Assembly: GCF_902686445.1 (NCBI RefSeq)
Contig: NC_062217.1
Location: 85,927,758-85,991,757 of the forward strand
Direction: 5' to 3'
From: Sciurus carolinensis
Taxonomy: Eukaryota > Chordata > Mammalia > Rodentia > Sciuridae
DNA: 64,000 nucleotides
A model generated the notes under the pieces. The model searched no databases. It was not told the origin of the DNA and saw only the letters and a list, made by a program, of their open reading frames with translations. The position numbers and the translations under genes were made by a program. Within the stretch, counting starts at the first letter, position 1; each line of letters starts with the position of its first letter. Of the stretch, positions 21,240 to 32,625 are shown one piece after another.

Positions 21240-23465
21240 CCCTGTGAGGTGTCAAACAATGATACACAAGAAACTAAAGTATCACTTTTATGAACTTGGC
21301 TGGTGCTTGATGATTCTGTGTAAACTTTGGTAAACTGATTGCCTTGAGGCTTAAGCAGATCTGTCCTCCCATCTTCCCTGCCCTCCAAATGCCTATGTGA
21401 CCACCATCCTGGAAGAAGGGACTTCTGGGTGCCAAAGAGAGAAAGGAGAGAAGGCAGGAGGACAGGATTGCTGCCACAGTCAGGCCACAGCCTTCCTGTG
21501 GAGCGGGTGGAGACATTGACTTTCTATAGCATACTTCAGTTTAGCTGCCTTACCAAGAGCATTTCAGGTTCTGAAGGCTGAGCATGCTGGGCAGGTAACA
21601 GGTGTGAATAATTTGATGGGATTAAGCCCTGGACAAACTGTAGATAGTCTTTGGTGGAAGACATTGAAGATTTAAAAAGTTATGGTGCTGTCAAACAAAG
21701 GAGGTCAAGGACTACTTGTTTTTAGAAACTTAGATATTCTGCCCTTTTTCCCAAACTTCAAAAATATCTAATGTGATGTTTAGCATTCATATGCTCTCCC
21801 ACCATGTTATATGGGAACAGCAGCACCAACGTTGTCAAAGCAGATAACACAATACAGTTGTCCCATGCGGAAGAGACACATGGCCTTGTCTTTTTCTCTT
21901 TCTGCTATTTGCCTTTGGTGTTCTAGGATTTCTGTGACTGGAGACCAAGCAGACCCATTTCCATTTTCCTTAATCTTACCTACTGCTCCACTTCTGTCTC
22001 TTTCTCCCTAAAGGAAATCTTCCACTTCCTTGGATTCTCATACCTTAGGGAGTAGGTGTGAGGCAAAATACTTGCCTTGGGAATTCATTATAGACTGACA
22101 CTGACATTGCTAAAAGAAATGTAAACCCTGACCTTTATTCCCCAGGAGCTTGTGGTATATGTGTAACCATACTGTGGATGGGAAGCTGTCAGTAAATTAT
22201 GAAGATAAATGAGGGGTGCAGGGCCAGCAGAGTCAGTGTGGTGGCTGCTGGGCTACTGGTTTTTAAGATTACTATGGAGCAGAGGAGAGGAGGATGGGAA
22301 CAAGCTTTAGCTATGACAAGTTAAAATGCCACACATCTGTACTTACTGAGTATTGGTCATTTTTCTTGCGTAAACACTCCCTGGATTATTGCAAACCTTC
22401 AGTTAATTTCTCTAGAGTTCTGAAAATTGACCTCCAAAGTTTTTGTGCCCATGTTTTCATTGCTTTTGTGGAGGGGTGGGGGTTTTAAAGGTCCTTGTTT
22501 TGCCATTCCAGAGGTGGCTTCTCAGCCCTGGATTATTTTTTAAACAAATCTCAGACACATCACTATACAGTTTTCTGATGCCACACAACAATTAGATAGG
22601 CTTCCTCACCACAGTCTCCCCCGGAGGACCTGGAGAAAGACACAGCCTCCAATGCCAGACTCACCAATCAGAAAAATTGTCCAGGAGAGGAATGGAAGGG
22701 ATGGAGTAGGCGGCAGGTGTGGTCTTCCAGCAGATGTCTCTGGGAGCGAAACAAGAGAAAAGGGGTTTCCATCTAACATTTCAATGGCACCATTAGGTTG
22801 CAAGAATAAATAGCATTAGGTGAAGGAATAAAGATGAAAGAAAAACCTTCTGCAAGGCAAGAAGCAACCATGAAACCTGGTTTCCTTTGTTGAGGAAAGA
22901 AATAGTAAATAAGGAAGTTAGTGTGGACAGATTAATTAATTTAGACTGTGGGCAACTAGGCAGGAAAATTTGGATGCTGAGGTGTGAGGATGGTGAAATT
23001 GTGTGCTTGTTGGAAGAAAAAAACAGGCCAGTGAAGAAAACGTCATAGAAAATGATCACACACACAAAAAAAAAGAAAATGATCACAGAAGAAATAGCTC
23101 TGGGGACAGGAATATTTAGCAGGAGATGAGATGCAGAGCTAAATGAAAGTGTCAACTTTAGACACTTTCTAATCCTTGTCTTCAGTTGTATTTTAATACT
23201 GAGTTGGTAATGATTTAAGACATGCATCTAGGTTTTGGTTCATGTATTCAGTATAAGCTTTTATTCCTCTAACTGTTCCCCCGCCCCCCCATGAACTTTA
23301 TTAATTTTAGATGATGGGTCAGAGTTGGTTATCTCCCTGCACCAAGGGTTAGTTTTCTAACAGGGACATGGAAGAAAAGAGGCCATATAACATTGTAGAT
23401 AGCATATTAGAGCTACCGTGAAATAGTACTTACTCTGGATGTGCTAAAAACATAGACTGTTACAC
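21240..23465. other. Intron 2 sequence without recognised features
   Basis: No CRYL1 exon is expected or found here. The 144-residue minus-strand open frame at 22793-23227 lies in AT-rich, low-complexity sequence and has no family resemblance. Confidence 0.5.
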
Positions 23466-23469
23466 AGGT

Positions 23470-23765
23470 AGAGTTTCCCTTAACTGAAATACTTGGGACT
23501 AGATTCAGAATTTTGGATTTTGCAATATTTATATGGAATGAGAGATATATTGGGGATGGGACTCAAGTTCAGAATATGAAAGCCATTTATGTTTCATGTA
23601 CATCTTATACACATAGCCTGAAGGTGTTTTAATATAGCATTCTAAATTATTTTGTGCATGAAACAGAGTTTCATGGTGTGAAATTTTATGGGTGCGTGGC
23701 ATTATGGCAGTGCTCAAGGTTGGTTTGTTTTGTTTTTGCAACCCAAGTATTTTGCATCATAGGGT
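23470..23765 (+). mobile_element. Tigger7/MER44-type MITE
   Basis: TTGGGGATGGGACTCAAGTT, TTTATGTTTCATGTACATCT TATACACATAGCCTGAAGGT and TTTTGTGCATGAAACAGAGT TT are the conserved interior of this TcMar-Tigger element. Part of the right end is missing. Confidence 0.8.
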
Positions 23766-23879
23766 TCGGCTGACCTCTAGCGGTAGAATTGATACATTGC
23801 AGCCATTTACTAGCAAAAACAGCCATTGTAAAGGGCAGCATCGTAACATTCTAGCATTCCAGGCTATGTCCCAGCCTCC

Positions 23880-24575
23880 ATTTAGAATGGCTGTTATGAA
23901 CTACCAAACAGAAATTACAAATTCCCTCCAAAACTGAAAAATAAAACATGACAAATGTTGGCAATGATGTGCAGAAAAAGGTACTGATATCATACCTTTT
24001 TGGAGGTAGTATTAATTAGAATAATCATTATTGAGAATGGTCTGGAGGTTCCTCCAAAAACAAAAACAAAAACAATCAAAACTAAAAATGGAAATACCGT
24101 ATGATCTAGTTATTCCACTTCTGAGTATATATTAATAGGAAATCAGCATACCAAATAGATACCTGCATGTCCACGTTTATTGTGGCATTATTCACAATGG
24201 CTAAGATATAGGTGGACATCAACAGACGAATAGATTTTTAAAATGTAGTATTTATACACAGTGGAGTATTATTCAGCCATAAAGAAGAATAAAGTTCTGT
24301 TACTGCAGCAAAATGGATAGAACTGGAGGATATTTTGTGAAGTGAAATAAACCAGATACAGAAAGACAAATATTGCATGTTTTCTCTCATTTGTGGACAA
24401 ATGTTGACCTGCATGTAAAATAGAGGTCACTAGATATTGGGAAGGGGAGAGAAAGGTGGAAAAAGGTGATTGGATGTGATCAGTGTGCACCGTATGCATG
24501 TATGGAAGTATCACACTGAACCCCATTAATATGAACAATTAGTCTGTGTTAATAAAATAAATAAATAAATAAATC
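23880..24575 (+). mobile_element. 5'-truncated L1 3' end, + strand
   Basis: GTTATTCCACTTCTGAGTAT, TGTGGCATTATTCACAATGG, GGAGTATTATTCAGCCATAA AGAAGAATAAAG, TGGATAGAACTGGAGGATAT and an AATA-repeat tail follow the L1 ORF2 end and 3' UTR. This is one of the few sense-strand L1 copies in the window. Confidence 0.85.
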
Positions 24576-24579
24576 TCAA

Positions 24580-25290
24580 TTGATAGTCGTATCTTTTCCA
24601 AGTGATTTTGTATGTCTTCTACAAAAGCTCAAGACAAAAGTTCTTCTAAAATAATCAAAAATTGGAATTAATCTAACTGGGACAAAACATTGCCAATTCC
24701 TAGATTTGATGAATGGCAGATATATTTGCTGAACTCGGAATAGGAGAGATCTGTCTGGATATGTCTGAAAGCCCCTATGAAGCTTGCATTTGATTTTTCC
24801 CCTGGGACACTATTCAGCAGGGTCCTGAAGTTTGCAGCCATTTCTTGGATCGATATGTAACCATGTCTCTCAGCTCATGTTCAAGTGTGTCTCTGTTCTA
24901 CCCATGTCCTACTTAGGGGAGGTGGGGACTTGAGGACAAATCATTTCTATGGAATCTTCATCCTGAGCATGATCTGCAGGAGGCCAGTGGTATGGCTACT
25001 TCTTCCTACTGCTTTATTTCTCCACAGGACTCTCTCCTCTCCATGGGGATGATCCTGGGAGGAACTAAGAATTAAGAGACTCTGGTACTCATTTACTTAT
25101 CTAATCTAACTCAGGCCTTTTGGAAGAAAGGCCTAAAGTTTGCTTTGGATTAATGAAAAGGTTTGAAGAGACAGTTTTGGCCTATGAAAACTTGGAACAA
25201 GCACTTTTGAGCCCTTTAGACCCTCAAACCTAATTTCCTGAAGGATGAAGTGGTTCCTCATTAGGTTACCAAGCTTAGGCATTTAAAGGT
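24580..25290. other. Intron 2 sequence without recognised features
   Basis: No exon, RNA gene or repeat recognised. Confidence 0.45.
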
Positions 25291-25298
25291 GCTCTGTG

Positions 25299-25400
25299 GG
25301 TCTGGGAATGTAGCTCAGAGTAAAGTGCTTGCATGAATCCCTGATTACACCCCAAGTGCTGCATAAATAAATAAAACAAATAAAAATAAAAATAAAGATG
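25299..25400 (+). mobile_element. ID SINE, + strand, internally deleted
   Basis: GGGTCTGGGAATGTAGCTCA GAGTAAAGTGCTTGCATGAA, then ACCCCAAGTGCTGCATAAAT and an AAATAAAATAAA tail. The middle of the tRNA-like body is shortened. Confidence 0.8.
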
Positions 25401-26555
25401 CTATACAAGTTCAATAGAAAGATGGTTTTATGATGTGGGAGTAGCAGCTGAAAGAACTTTATGTTTTGTATACTTAAAAAATGACAAGTAGCAAATATGA
25501 CAGGATTGTTGGTGGTTAGTTCTGAGTGGTATAAATATGGGAATATTTCTATTTTTATATTTCTTAAATTATAGAAAGAAAATAGTTCTAGCAAAGCAAC
25601 AGATACTATATTAAATCTTTCAGTACTCTGCAGCACAATGCTTTTAGTTAAGCCAAGTGTGTTTTTGTTTAGTAGCCGTAAGCAGCTCTTCAGAGATGTG
25701 AATGTTTTAATTCTGGTTGTGTTTATGGGCAATGTGGATGACTTACACCAGTGTTGTGGATTCCTGGACTTAGCCATTGCTGTAGGTCTGATTTATATAA
25801 ATTGTATGTACAGTTCAGAGCTGAGTAATTCAACCAGAAGGCCCATCTAATCTCCTCATAAAGTAGGTGCTAGGCCCTTTTGAGTCGTAAAGGATAGAGG
25901 TACTCTGGTTTTCTATCTCCACAAGGATTGATTATGAGACTCCAAGAGGAAGAGAGGAAGGGAGGAAGCTGTCTCTGCAGCTACATCTGTATGGCAGAAG
26001 TGGGACACCGTTCAGGGGACACCTGAGCTGTGATAGTCAGACAGTGGCTCTGGTAACCTGCTATGGTTCTAAGGGTGGCTGTTTCATGAGTAGGTCATTT
26101 TCTAAATTCCTGTCCATCTTTGTGGTGACTTCAGTACTGGTTGGATCTCTATTGCCAGTGACCACAGGGTGGGTATCCCTACATTGCCACGTGCCCAATT
26201 GCCAGATGTCTGGTCAGACTGTAGAATCCGATTTTGGGACAGCTGCCATCTTGGACCCAGTCTGTGGAAGCGCATAAGGGAACCAGCGTGGCAGGCCTGT
26301 TAATAATGAATTCCTGAAAGGACACAGTGGGTTTGCCAGGTATAGTGGTGCACCCCAAAGAGAAAATGGGAACTCCATAGCCTAAGTACAAGATAGTTTG
26401 GGCCAGAGGGTTAGCAACATTAATGAGGGAGGAAATGCATGTGGACTCTTCTCTCTCCATTCTCCTTATAATATTTCTTAGTACATTTGGTACCTTAAAA
26501 TTTCAGATGTTAATCCAATAGATTATGCTAATTAGCTTTGTAAGCAAATCTCACC
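25401..26555. other. Intron 2 sequence without recognised features
   Basis: No exon or repeat recognised. A 164-residue minus-strand frame spanning 25283-25777 runs into the ID SINE and is AT-rich, so it is treated as chance. Confidence 0.45.
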
Positions 26556-26559
26556 AGAG

Positions 26560-26575
26560 TCTGTCTGTCTGTCTG

Positions 26576-26615
<40 letters not shown>
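26560..26615. repeat. Compound (CTGT)n(CTTT)n microsatellite
   Basis: Five CTGT units are followed by about nine CTTT units without interruption. Confidence 0.95.
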
Positions 26616-27289
26616 AATGAGAGAGACAGTGTGGCTCAGTAGGATGCATGAGGAAAAAGTTGTTATTATTAATTATTAATTAATTGTGACTTAAGAGAAA
26701 AAGGCAGAAGACTGGTGTCAACTCCAATCATGCTTTTAACATTTCTAGCTCTTGGGAAACTCTGTACCATCCTGGAGATTTGATCTGGGCACCAAAATGA
26801 ATGGTCAGGACTAAAAAAATAAAATAAAAAGAAGCATTTTTGTTTTGATATATTAATAGTATTTCTAGTTAGTTTAAAGTCTAAGTTGACTAGATTCAGG
26901 TGGATTCAGGTATTACTTATATATATTTTTTTCAAATGGCAAAATTGGGCTTCAAAAGAGTAGGACTTAGCATTGATATCCCTAAAAGTAAGTAATGATT
27001 TCCTTGTCTGTACACATGAACAAGAACCATGATATAATTAGTTAATAACTGATAAATTAATTTGTATAGTATACATCATAGTCACACTGTATAACTTATC
27101 ATCATTAAAATGAAGGTGAACATTCTCCTTTTCTTGTGAATGTAAAATATGCACAGCCTCTAGGATTCTTGAACTTTAAAGTGATAGTCCAGAGTTCTGT
27201 ATCTGTCAATATGGCAAAGTAAGTCTCTTGAAAGTTCTTTCCACTTCAAAATGCTTAAGAATATTGGGTAAATGTATATCTTTGAGGCT

Positions 27290-27540
27290 TTTAAAAGGCA
27301 TGCAGAGCTAATGATATTGAACATTTTTTCACATAGTTGCTGGCCATTTGTATTTGTTATTTTGAGAAATGTCTATTCAGGTCATTTGCCCATTTTTATT
27401 TTTATTTTTTTTTTGCTTTTGTGCGGGGGTTGGAACCCGGGTCTTGCACCTGTCAGGTAAGTGCCCTCCCGCTGAGCTTTACCCCCAGCCCCATTTGTCC
27501 ATTTTAAAATTGGACTACTTGTTTTTATAATAAATATTGT
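27290..27540 (-). mobile_element. Old L1 3' UTR fragment split by an ID SINE
   Basis: GCTGGCCATTTGTATTTGTT, TTTTGAGAAATGTCTATTCA GGTCATTTGCCCATTTTTA continue after the SINE with TTGGACTACTTGTTTTTATA. This is the reversed L1 3' region. Confidence 0.7.
27397..27491 (-). mobile_element. ID SINE, minus strand, with 14-bp target duplication
   Basis: T-rich leader, then GGGGGTTGGAACCCGGGTCT, TGCACCTGTCAGGTAAGTGC, CCTCCCGCTGAGC. The direct repeat CATTTGCCCATTTT (27383-27396) recurs as CATTTGTCCATTTT (27492-27505). The body carries CAG|GTAAGT, a perfect donor consensus. Confidence 0.93.
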
Positions 27541-27544
27541 TATA

Positions 27545-27860
27545 TAATAAGTATCTGAGACAATCAGTTTGTAAAGAGGAATGATTTATTTTGACTCCCT
27601 TTCAGAGGTTTCCGTCCATGGCTGATTGGTCCTCTTGCTTTGGGCCTGAGGCAGCACAGTACATCATGGTGGGAGCACATGGTGGGGGAAGCTCATTCAC
27701 CTGAGAGCAGGTGGGCAGCAAAAGAGAGGGGTAGGGGCTAGGTTCCCATTATCCACTTTGAGGGCATATTCCCACTGACTAAAGATCTCCGCCTGGGCCC
27801 TGCCTCTTAAATGTTGGACATAAGTAACCTCACAGAGCATCATCCTCTGACGAGGTCACT
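27545..27860 (-). mobile_element. MaLR-like LTR, minus orientation
   Basis: ATGATTTATTTTGACTCCC, CCTCTTGCTTTGGGCCTGAG, ACATCATGGTGGGAGCACAT share order with the LTR at 1398-1821. The right boundary is uncertain. Confidence 0.5.
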
Positions 27861-28216
27861 CTTAACTATGATGGGATGAGACAAATAAGACTGCTTCATA
27901 AATTTGTCTAAGAACAAGTGAAAACGGGTTCACTGTGCAAAATACTGAGCATCTCTTTCTTGACTAAAATGAGTGCCCATTGCTCTTGAAACCATTACAG
28001 CTTTGTCTTCAGCTTAGTCTCCTTTCTATCTGGGTAAGATTTATTGAGATGCCCAGTCTTCCAATTGCCCTCTGATAGCATCTCAACTAGTGAGTTCTAC
28101 TTCCTAACTTCCTCCAAATCCCCAGGCAAAGCCTGAATCCTGTGATAAGTTCTCTCTGTCACCCTCTTCCAAGATGTCACATGGCTTCCCTGGTGTCCCA
28201 GTACAGGTGTGCTCCT

Positions 28217-28272
28217 GCTGGCTTTTAGCTGTAGGACATCAACAGCTGGCTTTTAGTTGTAGGACATCACAA
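28217..28272. repeat. 28-bp tandem duplication
   Basis: GCTGGCTTTTAGCTGTAGGA begins the first copy (28217-28244) and GCTGGCTTTTAGTTGTAGGA the second (28245-28272), differing at few positions. Confidence 0.9.
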
Positions 28273-28445
28273 GAAGACAAATGCCACATAATCCCACTTA
28301 TATGTGGAATCTAAAAGGTCGACCTCAGAAGTTGCCATTAGAATGTTGGTTACCAGAGGCTGGGGAGAGGAGGAGGGAAGGAGAGATGGGGAGAAACTGG
28401 TCAAGAGGTACTAAGTTGTAGTTAGGAATTAGAAGTCCCAGTTAT
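28273..28445 (+). mobile_element. L1M 3' UTR fragment, + strand
   Basis: CCCACTTATATGTGGAATCT AAAAGGTCGACC and GTTGGTTACCAGAGGCTGGG are typical of L1M 3' UTR. Confidence 0.7.
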
Positions 28446-28469
28446 GCTTTTAAACAGTACGGGTATGCC

Positions 28470-29030
28470 CATCCACTTTGTGTCTCCATGAATTTGGTTG
28501 CTCTTGGTACCGTAAATAAGTGTGATCATGCCATTTTTGTCCTTTCATGCCTGACTTAATTTCATCTCATTTGTGTAATGTCATCCAGGTCCAACCACTT
28601 GTAGCAAGTGTCAGACCTTCCTTCTTTAAGTCTGAATAATATTCCATTGTGTATATAACAGCATCTTGTATTTGTATTCTTCTGTCAATGAACTCTTAGG
28701 TTACTTTCAAGTCTTGGCTATTGTGAATAGTGAACATGTGCGTATAAAAATCTCTAAGATTCTGCTTTCAATTCTTTTGGATATATACCTGAAAATGGAA
28801 TTGCGGAATCATGTGGTGATTCTGTTTTCTGGACTGTTCTTCATAGCAGCTACTCCATTTACAATCTCACCGACAGTGTACTAGGGTCCAGTTTCTCCAC
28901 ATCCTCACCAGCACTTCTTATTTTCCTTTTTTGATAGTAGCCATCCTGATGGGTGAGGTGGTATCTCATGTTATTCTGATTTGCATTCCATGATGACTAG
29001 TGATGTTGAGCTTTATTTTCATATTTGATT
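28470..29030 (-). mobile_element. L1M 3' region, minus strand, next to exon 3
   Basis: ATATTCCATTGTGTATATAA, TTCTTTTGGATATATACCTG, GGACTGTTCTTCATAGCAGC, TTTCTCCACATCCTCACCAG CACTTCTTATTTTCC and GGTATCTCATGTTATTCTGA TTTGCATT are reversed L1 ORF2/3' UTR text. It ends about 40-55 bases before the exon 3 acceptor. Confidence 0.8.
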
Positions 29031-29068
29031 TTGATTACTCACAGTGACCATTCTCTACTTCTTTCCAG

Positions 29069-29195
29069 AAAGGAGTTGAAGAGGCTGGAGCAGTCTGATT
29101 CTCTGAAAGGTTCTCTAAGTGCAGAACAGCAGCTGTCACTCATCAGTGGTTGCTCCAACATTACAGAGGCAGTAGAGGGCGCCATGCACATTCAG
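29069..29195 (+). CDS. CRYL1: CRYL1 coding exon 3 (residues 50-92)
   Basis: This 127-bp exon completes Arg50 and encodes 42 further residues, beginning [16 protein letters not shown] and ending [10 protein letters not shown]. It covers the helix after the second strand of the NAD-binding domain and the following segment with [14 protein letters not shown], the family region where ISGCPNIQEAVEGA is typical in human. The acceptor is TTCTTTCCAG and the donor is CAG|GTGAGT, a near-perfect consensus. It ends on a codon boundary (phase 0). With exons 1 and 2 it gives 276 coding bases, 92 residues of about 319. The remaining exons, with the catalytic His and the C-terminal helical domain, lie beyond the window. 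No frameshift or stop is present, so the gene looks intact here. Confidence 0.97.
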
Positions 29196-29199
29196 GTGA

Positions 29200-30080
29200 G
29201 TGAAGGACACTGGCACCCAGGTCTGTAGAGCCCCAGGAGATCTTCCAATCTCTCTGGAAGAACAGAGCAAAATAAAAGGCAGTGGGAGGCATGAATGTTT
29301 TGTAACTTCAAGATCAGAATTTTGTTTTATGTAACAGCAAACATGGTCATCAAAATTCCCCTATACAGATTCTCATCAAAGTAGCTTGACAATGTTAACC
29401 TTACAGATACTACAATTTTGAGCTCAATTAGATATTCTGAATTGCTAACACTATTTTATCAGCCTTTTAAATGACAGATCATATTCTTGTTTTCATGCAC
29501 AATGAAGTCAAACCTTAAAGAAATCCCCTCACAGAAAATCTTTCATTTGAATTTAGCCTTTCCAACAACTTCACTTAAAAAAAAAGTAATCCTCACAGGC
29601 AATAACTGTTTCCTTAGCTGAAAGCCTGGAGAGAGAAAACAGTCCCTTTAGGTAGAGCTGGGGCAGCCTCAGGGGTGAGGTGACCTTTCCAGGAATCTAT
29701 CCCTCCTGTAGCTCAAGTGCCCACAGGCTGTCCCTGCCCCTGTTTAAGAACCTGAGGTCTAACATTATCTTTTGAAAGATCTTACTTACTGCTATAGGGT
29801 TTAGGTAAATTTGCCTAAAACTCAAAGGGTCATTATTCCAATATCCCTTTTCTATATTTTGTGTTCTGAGATTTGCACATGTCATGTTGTTTCCATGATG
29901 ATATTCTAGCTGAGAATTTGGGAACAAACCAGAAAGGCTGCTTGTGTTTTATAGTTAGCTGCTGCTCTGAGATTCAGGTCAAATACAGAAGGTGGAGGTT
30001 CTAGGTCTCTGTGGCTCTTAAGTTTCTCCCATTCCTTTAACAAATATGTATCAAAACAGAACATAAAGTGAGGACCATTT
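29200..30080. other. Start of intron 3 without recognised features
   Basis: No repeat or exon is recognised after the exon 3 donor. Confidence 0.5.
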
Positions 30081-30084
30081 TCCA

Positions 30085-30345
30085 TTTCCTTTTCTCTTTC
30101 TTGTGTACAACAGACTGCCTTTATCCTCTGTTTACTTTCTGGAGTTTGTTACCTGTGGTCAATAGTAGTCCAAAAATATTTGGAGAGAGAGAGGAGATAG
30201 ACACATCCCACATGCACGTAACTTTGATTACAATATGTTATAATTGTTCTTTTTTTTTATTAGTTGTTGGTATTAATCTCTTACTGTGCCTAGTTTATAA
30301 TTTAAACTTTATCATAGGTATGTATATATAGGAATAAAATAGGAT
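30085..30345 (-). mobile_element. Tigger3/4-type MITE, minus orientation
   Basis: GGTCAATAGTAGTCCAAAAA, TTACAATATGTTATAATTGT, CTCTTACTGTGCCTAGTTTA TAATTTAAACTTTATCATAG is the reverse of the 16929 copy's interior. Confidence 0.7.
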
Positions 30346-30775
30346 ATACTGGGTTTGGTGCTGTGGTTTCAGGCATCAGGGTGGCTTGGAACATGTCAGG
30401 TGTGGATGGGGGGGTTAGTATGTTTGTCTCTTTCTTGATACAGTGAGGGTTGTATGAAAATTGGGTCTACCAGGGAATCAGAGGGCTCCTGTGGTGAGCT
30501 TTCAGATGTCCTGTTTCCACACTCACTTAAGTCGTGGGTGTGTAGGAGGACTTGCTTCTGGAGACATGGAAGCTTTCCAAAGGCTGATCTTCACCTGGGT
30601 TTAGTTTTTAAGGAAACCATATGCTTCTTACATTGGGCCTACCAGGAGGATCTTGTTGCTCTTGACAGTGGCAAGGATGGGTGCCTCCCGTCTTGACACG
30701 TGTGGTTCGTACATGGGCCGGGTGGGCTTGCTGCCAGTGGTGACATTTGCACTTAGCATAGGAGTGGCTTTGGCA

Positions 30776-30777
<2 letters not shown>

Positions 30778-30810
<33 letters not shown>
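30778..30810. repeat. Uninterrupted run of 33 T
   Basis: A pure T run not followed by a recognisable SINE body. A worn MIR (minus; CCTCATTAGTAAAATGAGGA) follows at about 30820-30890. Confidence 0.9.
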
Positions 30811-30813
<3 letters not shown>

Positions 30814-30976
30814 TTTCTAGACTCTACTTCCTCATTAGTAAAATGAGGATGATACCTACGCTTCTGGAACATGGTGAGAATTTCCATCTGGGCTCATACT
30901 TAAGGTGACTGCCTTGAAGGCAAGGTTCCATTTTCCCAAGGAGATGTTTAAAAACTCCTTTTATGGTTAATTTGAT

Positions 30977-32142
30977 GTAGTTGTCCCTTAGTATTCCCAA
31001 AGGTTCCAAGACCCTTGTTGATACCAAAATCTGTGAATGCTGAAATCTATTATTTAACATAGTATAGTATTTGCATAGTAGCTATGCACATCCTTTTGTA
31101 TACTTTAAATTATCTCTAGATGACTTATAATGCCTAATATAGTCTAAATGCTATGTGCATAGTTGTTATACTGTATTGTTTAGGGAATAAAGACAAAGAA
31201 AAAAGCCTGTACATGTTCAATCAGTTGCAGTTGTAACAGGGACTTAGAGAGGCTGCCTTTGCAAATCAGTGACTCTTTATCTGTGTCTGTTAAGGCTGAA
31301 AGGGTAAGTGAAAGCAGAATAGAGCTCCGCAGTCTCTGCCTTGATTTTGTATCTGTCTCCTTTATTACCCTTAAACTTTGGTTCAGGTCCCTCCTCATCT
31401 CTGCATGTAGGCATGTTAATCATTTAAGTAGTATTCATCTAAAAACTGGTAATATGAGAGTATCAGCCCTTAATTTACCTAACCTATCTCATCCCCCTTC
31501 AAGACCGAGGCAAGATTTGCAGTCTTCTGTGCAAGATTTGCACTCCTGTTTCAGATCCCTGGAATGACACTAGAAGTCTCCAGTCATTGTCCTACAGCTT
31601 CCAGGAGATCACCCCATGATGAGACTGCCTCCCATTCCCTAAACAGGAACACCCATCTCATGGCAATTGAATTGCCCCCTTCCAGGAACACAGGTCTGAT
31701 AGATAAATGTCCTGAGCAACATGTTGAAATTATCCCCCTCAAGCAAAAAGGACTTCCCTGGAGTTTCTTTGCAGAACCAGAACTGAAATAATGATCAGCT
31801 GACCCACAGTTGACCAGGACTGCTTCACTGTGCATATCTCTCACGCCCTACCCCAGTTCTTTCTCTGTTTACACTAAAGCTTCTGTTAGCATCCTGAAGA
31901 CAGGTCTGAGTTGCTGGATCTTGCTTTGCCTTTTTAGTATGGGCATATTGATTAAAGTTCTTATCCTGCTGTTCACCATTATCCTTTTTGTTTCTTTTCT
32001 GGGGCAAGTGACTGGACCTGGTTTGTTGGTACCCCCGGAGTCAGGCATCTGTGACCTAGGACTCCGATAATACAACTTTTTATTCTGAATATTTTCAATC
32101 TATGGTTGGTTGACTCCATGAATGTGGGAGAATGACTGTAAT
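30977..32142 (+). mobile_element. MER2-like Tigger MITE split by an LTR
   Basis: The left piece 30977-31231 (TGTCCCTTAGTATTCCC ... TGTACATGTTCAATC) and the right piece 32075-32142 (TTCTGAATATTTTCAATCTA TGGTTGGTTGACTCC ... GACTGTA) together make one complete element, interrupted by ~840 bp. Confidence 0.8.
31232..32074 (+). mobile_element. Probable solo retroviral LTR (ERV1/ERVK-like), ~840 bp
   Basis: The block between the two Tigger halves starts TGTAACAGGGACTTAGAG and ends ATAATACA, that is TG...CA. Near the right end it has ATTGATTAAAGTTC (a polyadenylation-type signal) and TTGGTACCCCCGGAGTCAGG, resembling R/U5 sequence. No gag, pol or env sequence is present. A clean target duplication was not visible, so the exact ends and class are uncertain. 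Confidence 0.55.
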
Positions 32143-32620
32143 AATAATATAAATGATAGAAATGACATTTTATAAATACATATTTAATGGTCATAGAATG
32201 TGATCTGAAATATGAATATATAATAAATTCCTGTAATATTTCTTATTTCTCATATCACAAAATTTTTTATTTCAGACTCTGGTCTGGCATCTTTAACTCC
32301 TGTGCATTCATCTTCATCAGAGTTGCTTCTTAAGTTTCTCTAACTAGTTTCCCAGAGCACATCATCTTTCCTTCCTTAGAGAAGATCTTCCTTCAATAGG
32401 AAGAGTTTTTGAAATCCATCTGTAGTATTGGCATTGGAAATTTACCTCTGGCTTCAGTGACTAATTCTCAAACATTTAGGTATTTTTTCCCCCTGTGGTA
32501 AGATACTTATGGTTCTACAACATGATAACTTGCTGTGTTTTTTTTTAAATGTTTAATAAAGCTTATTCACAAATTTTCCAGCACTAGCAGTGAAGTTATG
32601 CCCAGGAATAATGAGCATAT
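32143..32620. other. Intron 3 sequence without recognised features
   Basis: AT-rich, no exon or clear repeat recognised. Confidence 0.45.
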
Positions 32621-32625
32621 TTATG

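Larger units (their letters stand above)
10524..29068 (+). other. CRYL1: CRYL1 intron 2 (18.5 kb)
   Basis: The intron is bounded by GTAGGC at the donor and TTCTTTCCAG at the acceptor. It contains ancient L1 pieces, hAT- and Tigger-type MITEs, several ID SINEs, two MaLR-type LTRs and microsatellites. The last ~40-60 bases before exon 3 abut an old L1 fragment. Confidence 0.9.

Noticed and set aside
22793..23227. 144-residue minus-strand open frame
   Set aside because: Low-complexity hydrophobic translation of AT-rich intron; no splice or start context supports it.
25283..25777. 164-residue minus-strand open frame
   Set aside because: It ends inside an ID SINE, is AT-rich with many Ile, Phe and Leu, and shows no family resemblance.
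28273..29030. Twin-primed (5'-inverted) L1 insertion
   Set aside because: The + and minus pieces are both 3' regions in tail-to-tail arrangement, which fits two separate insertions rather than one inverted copy.
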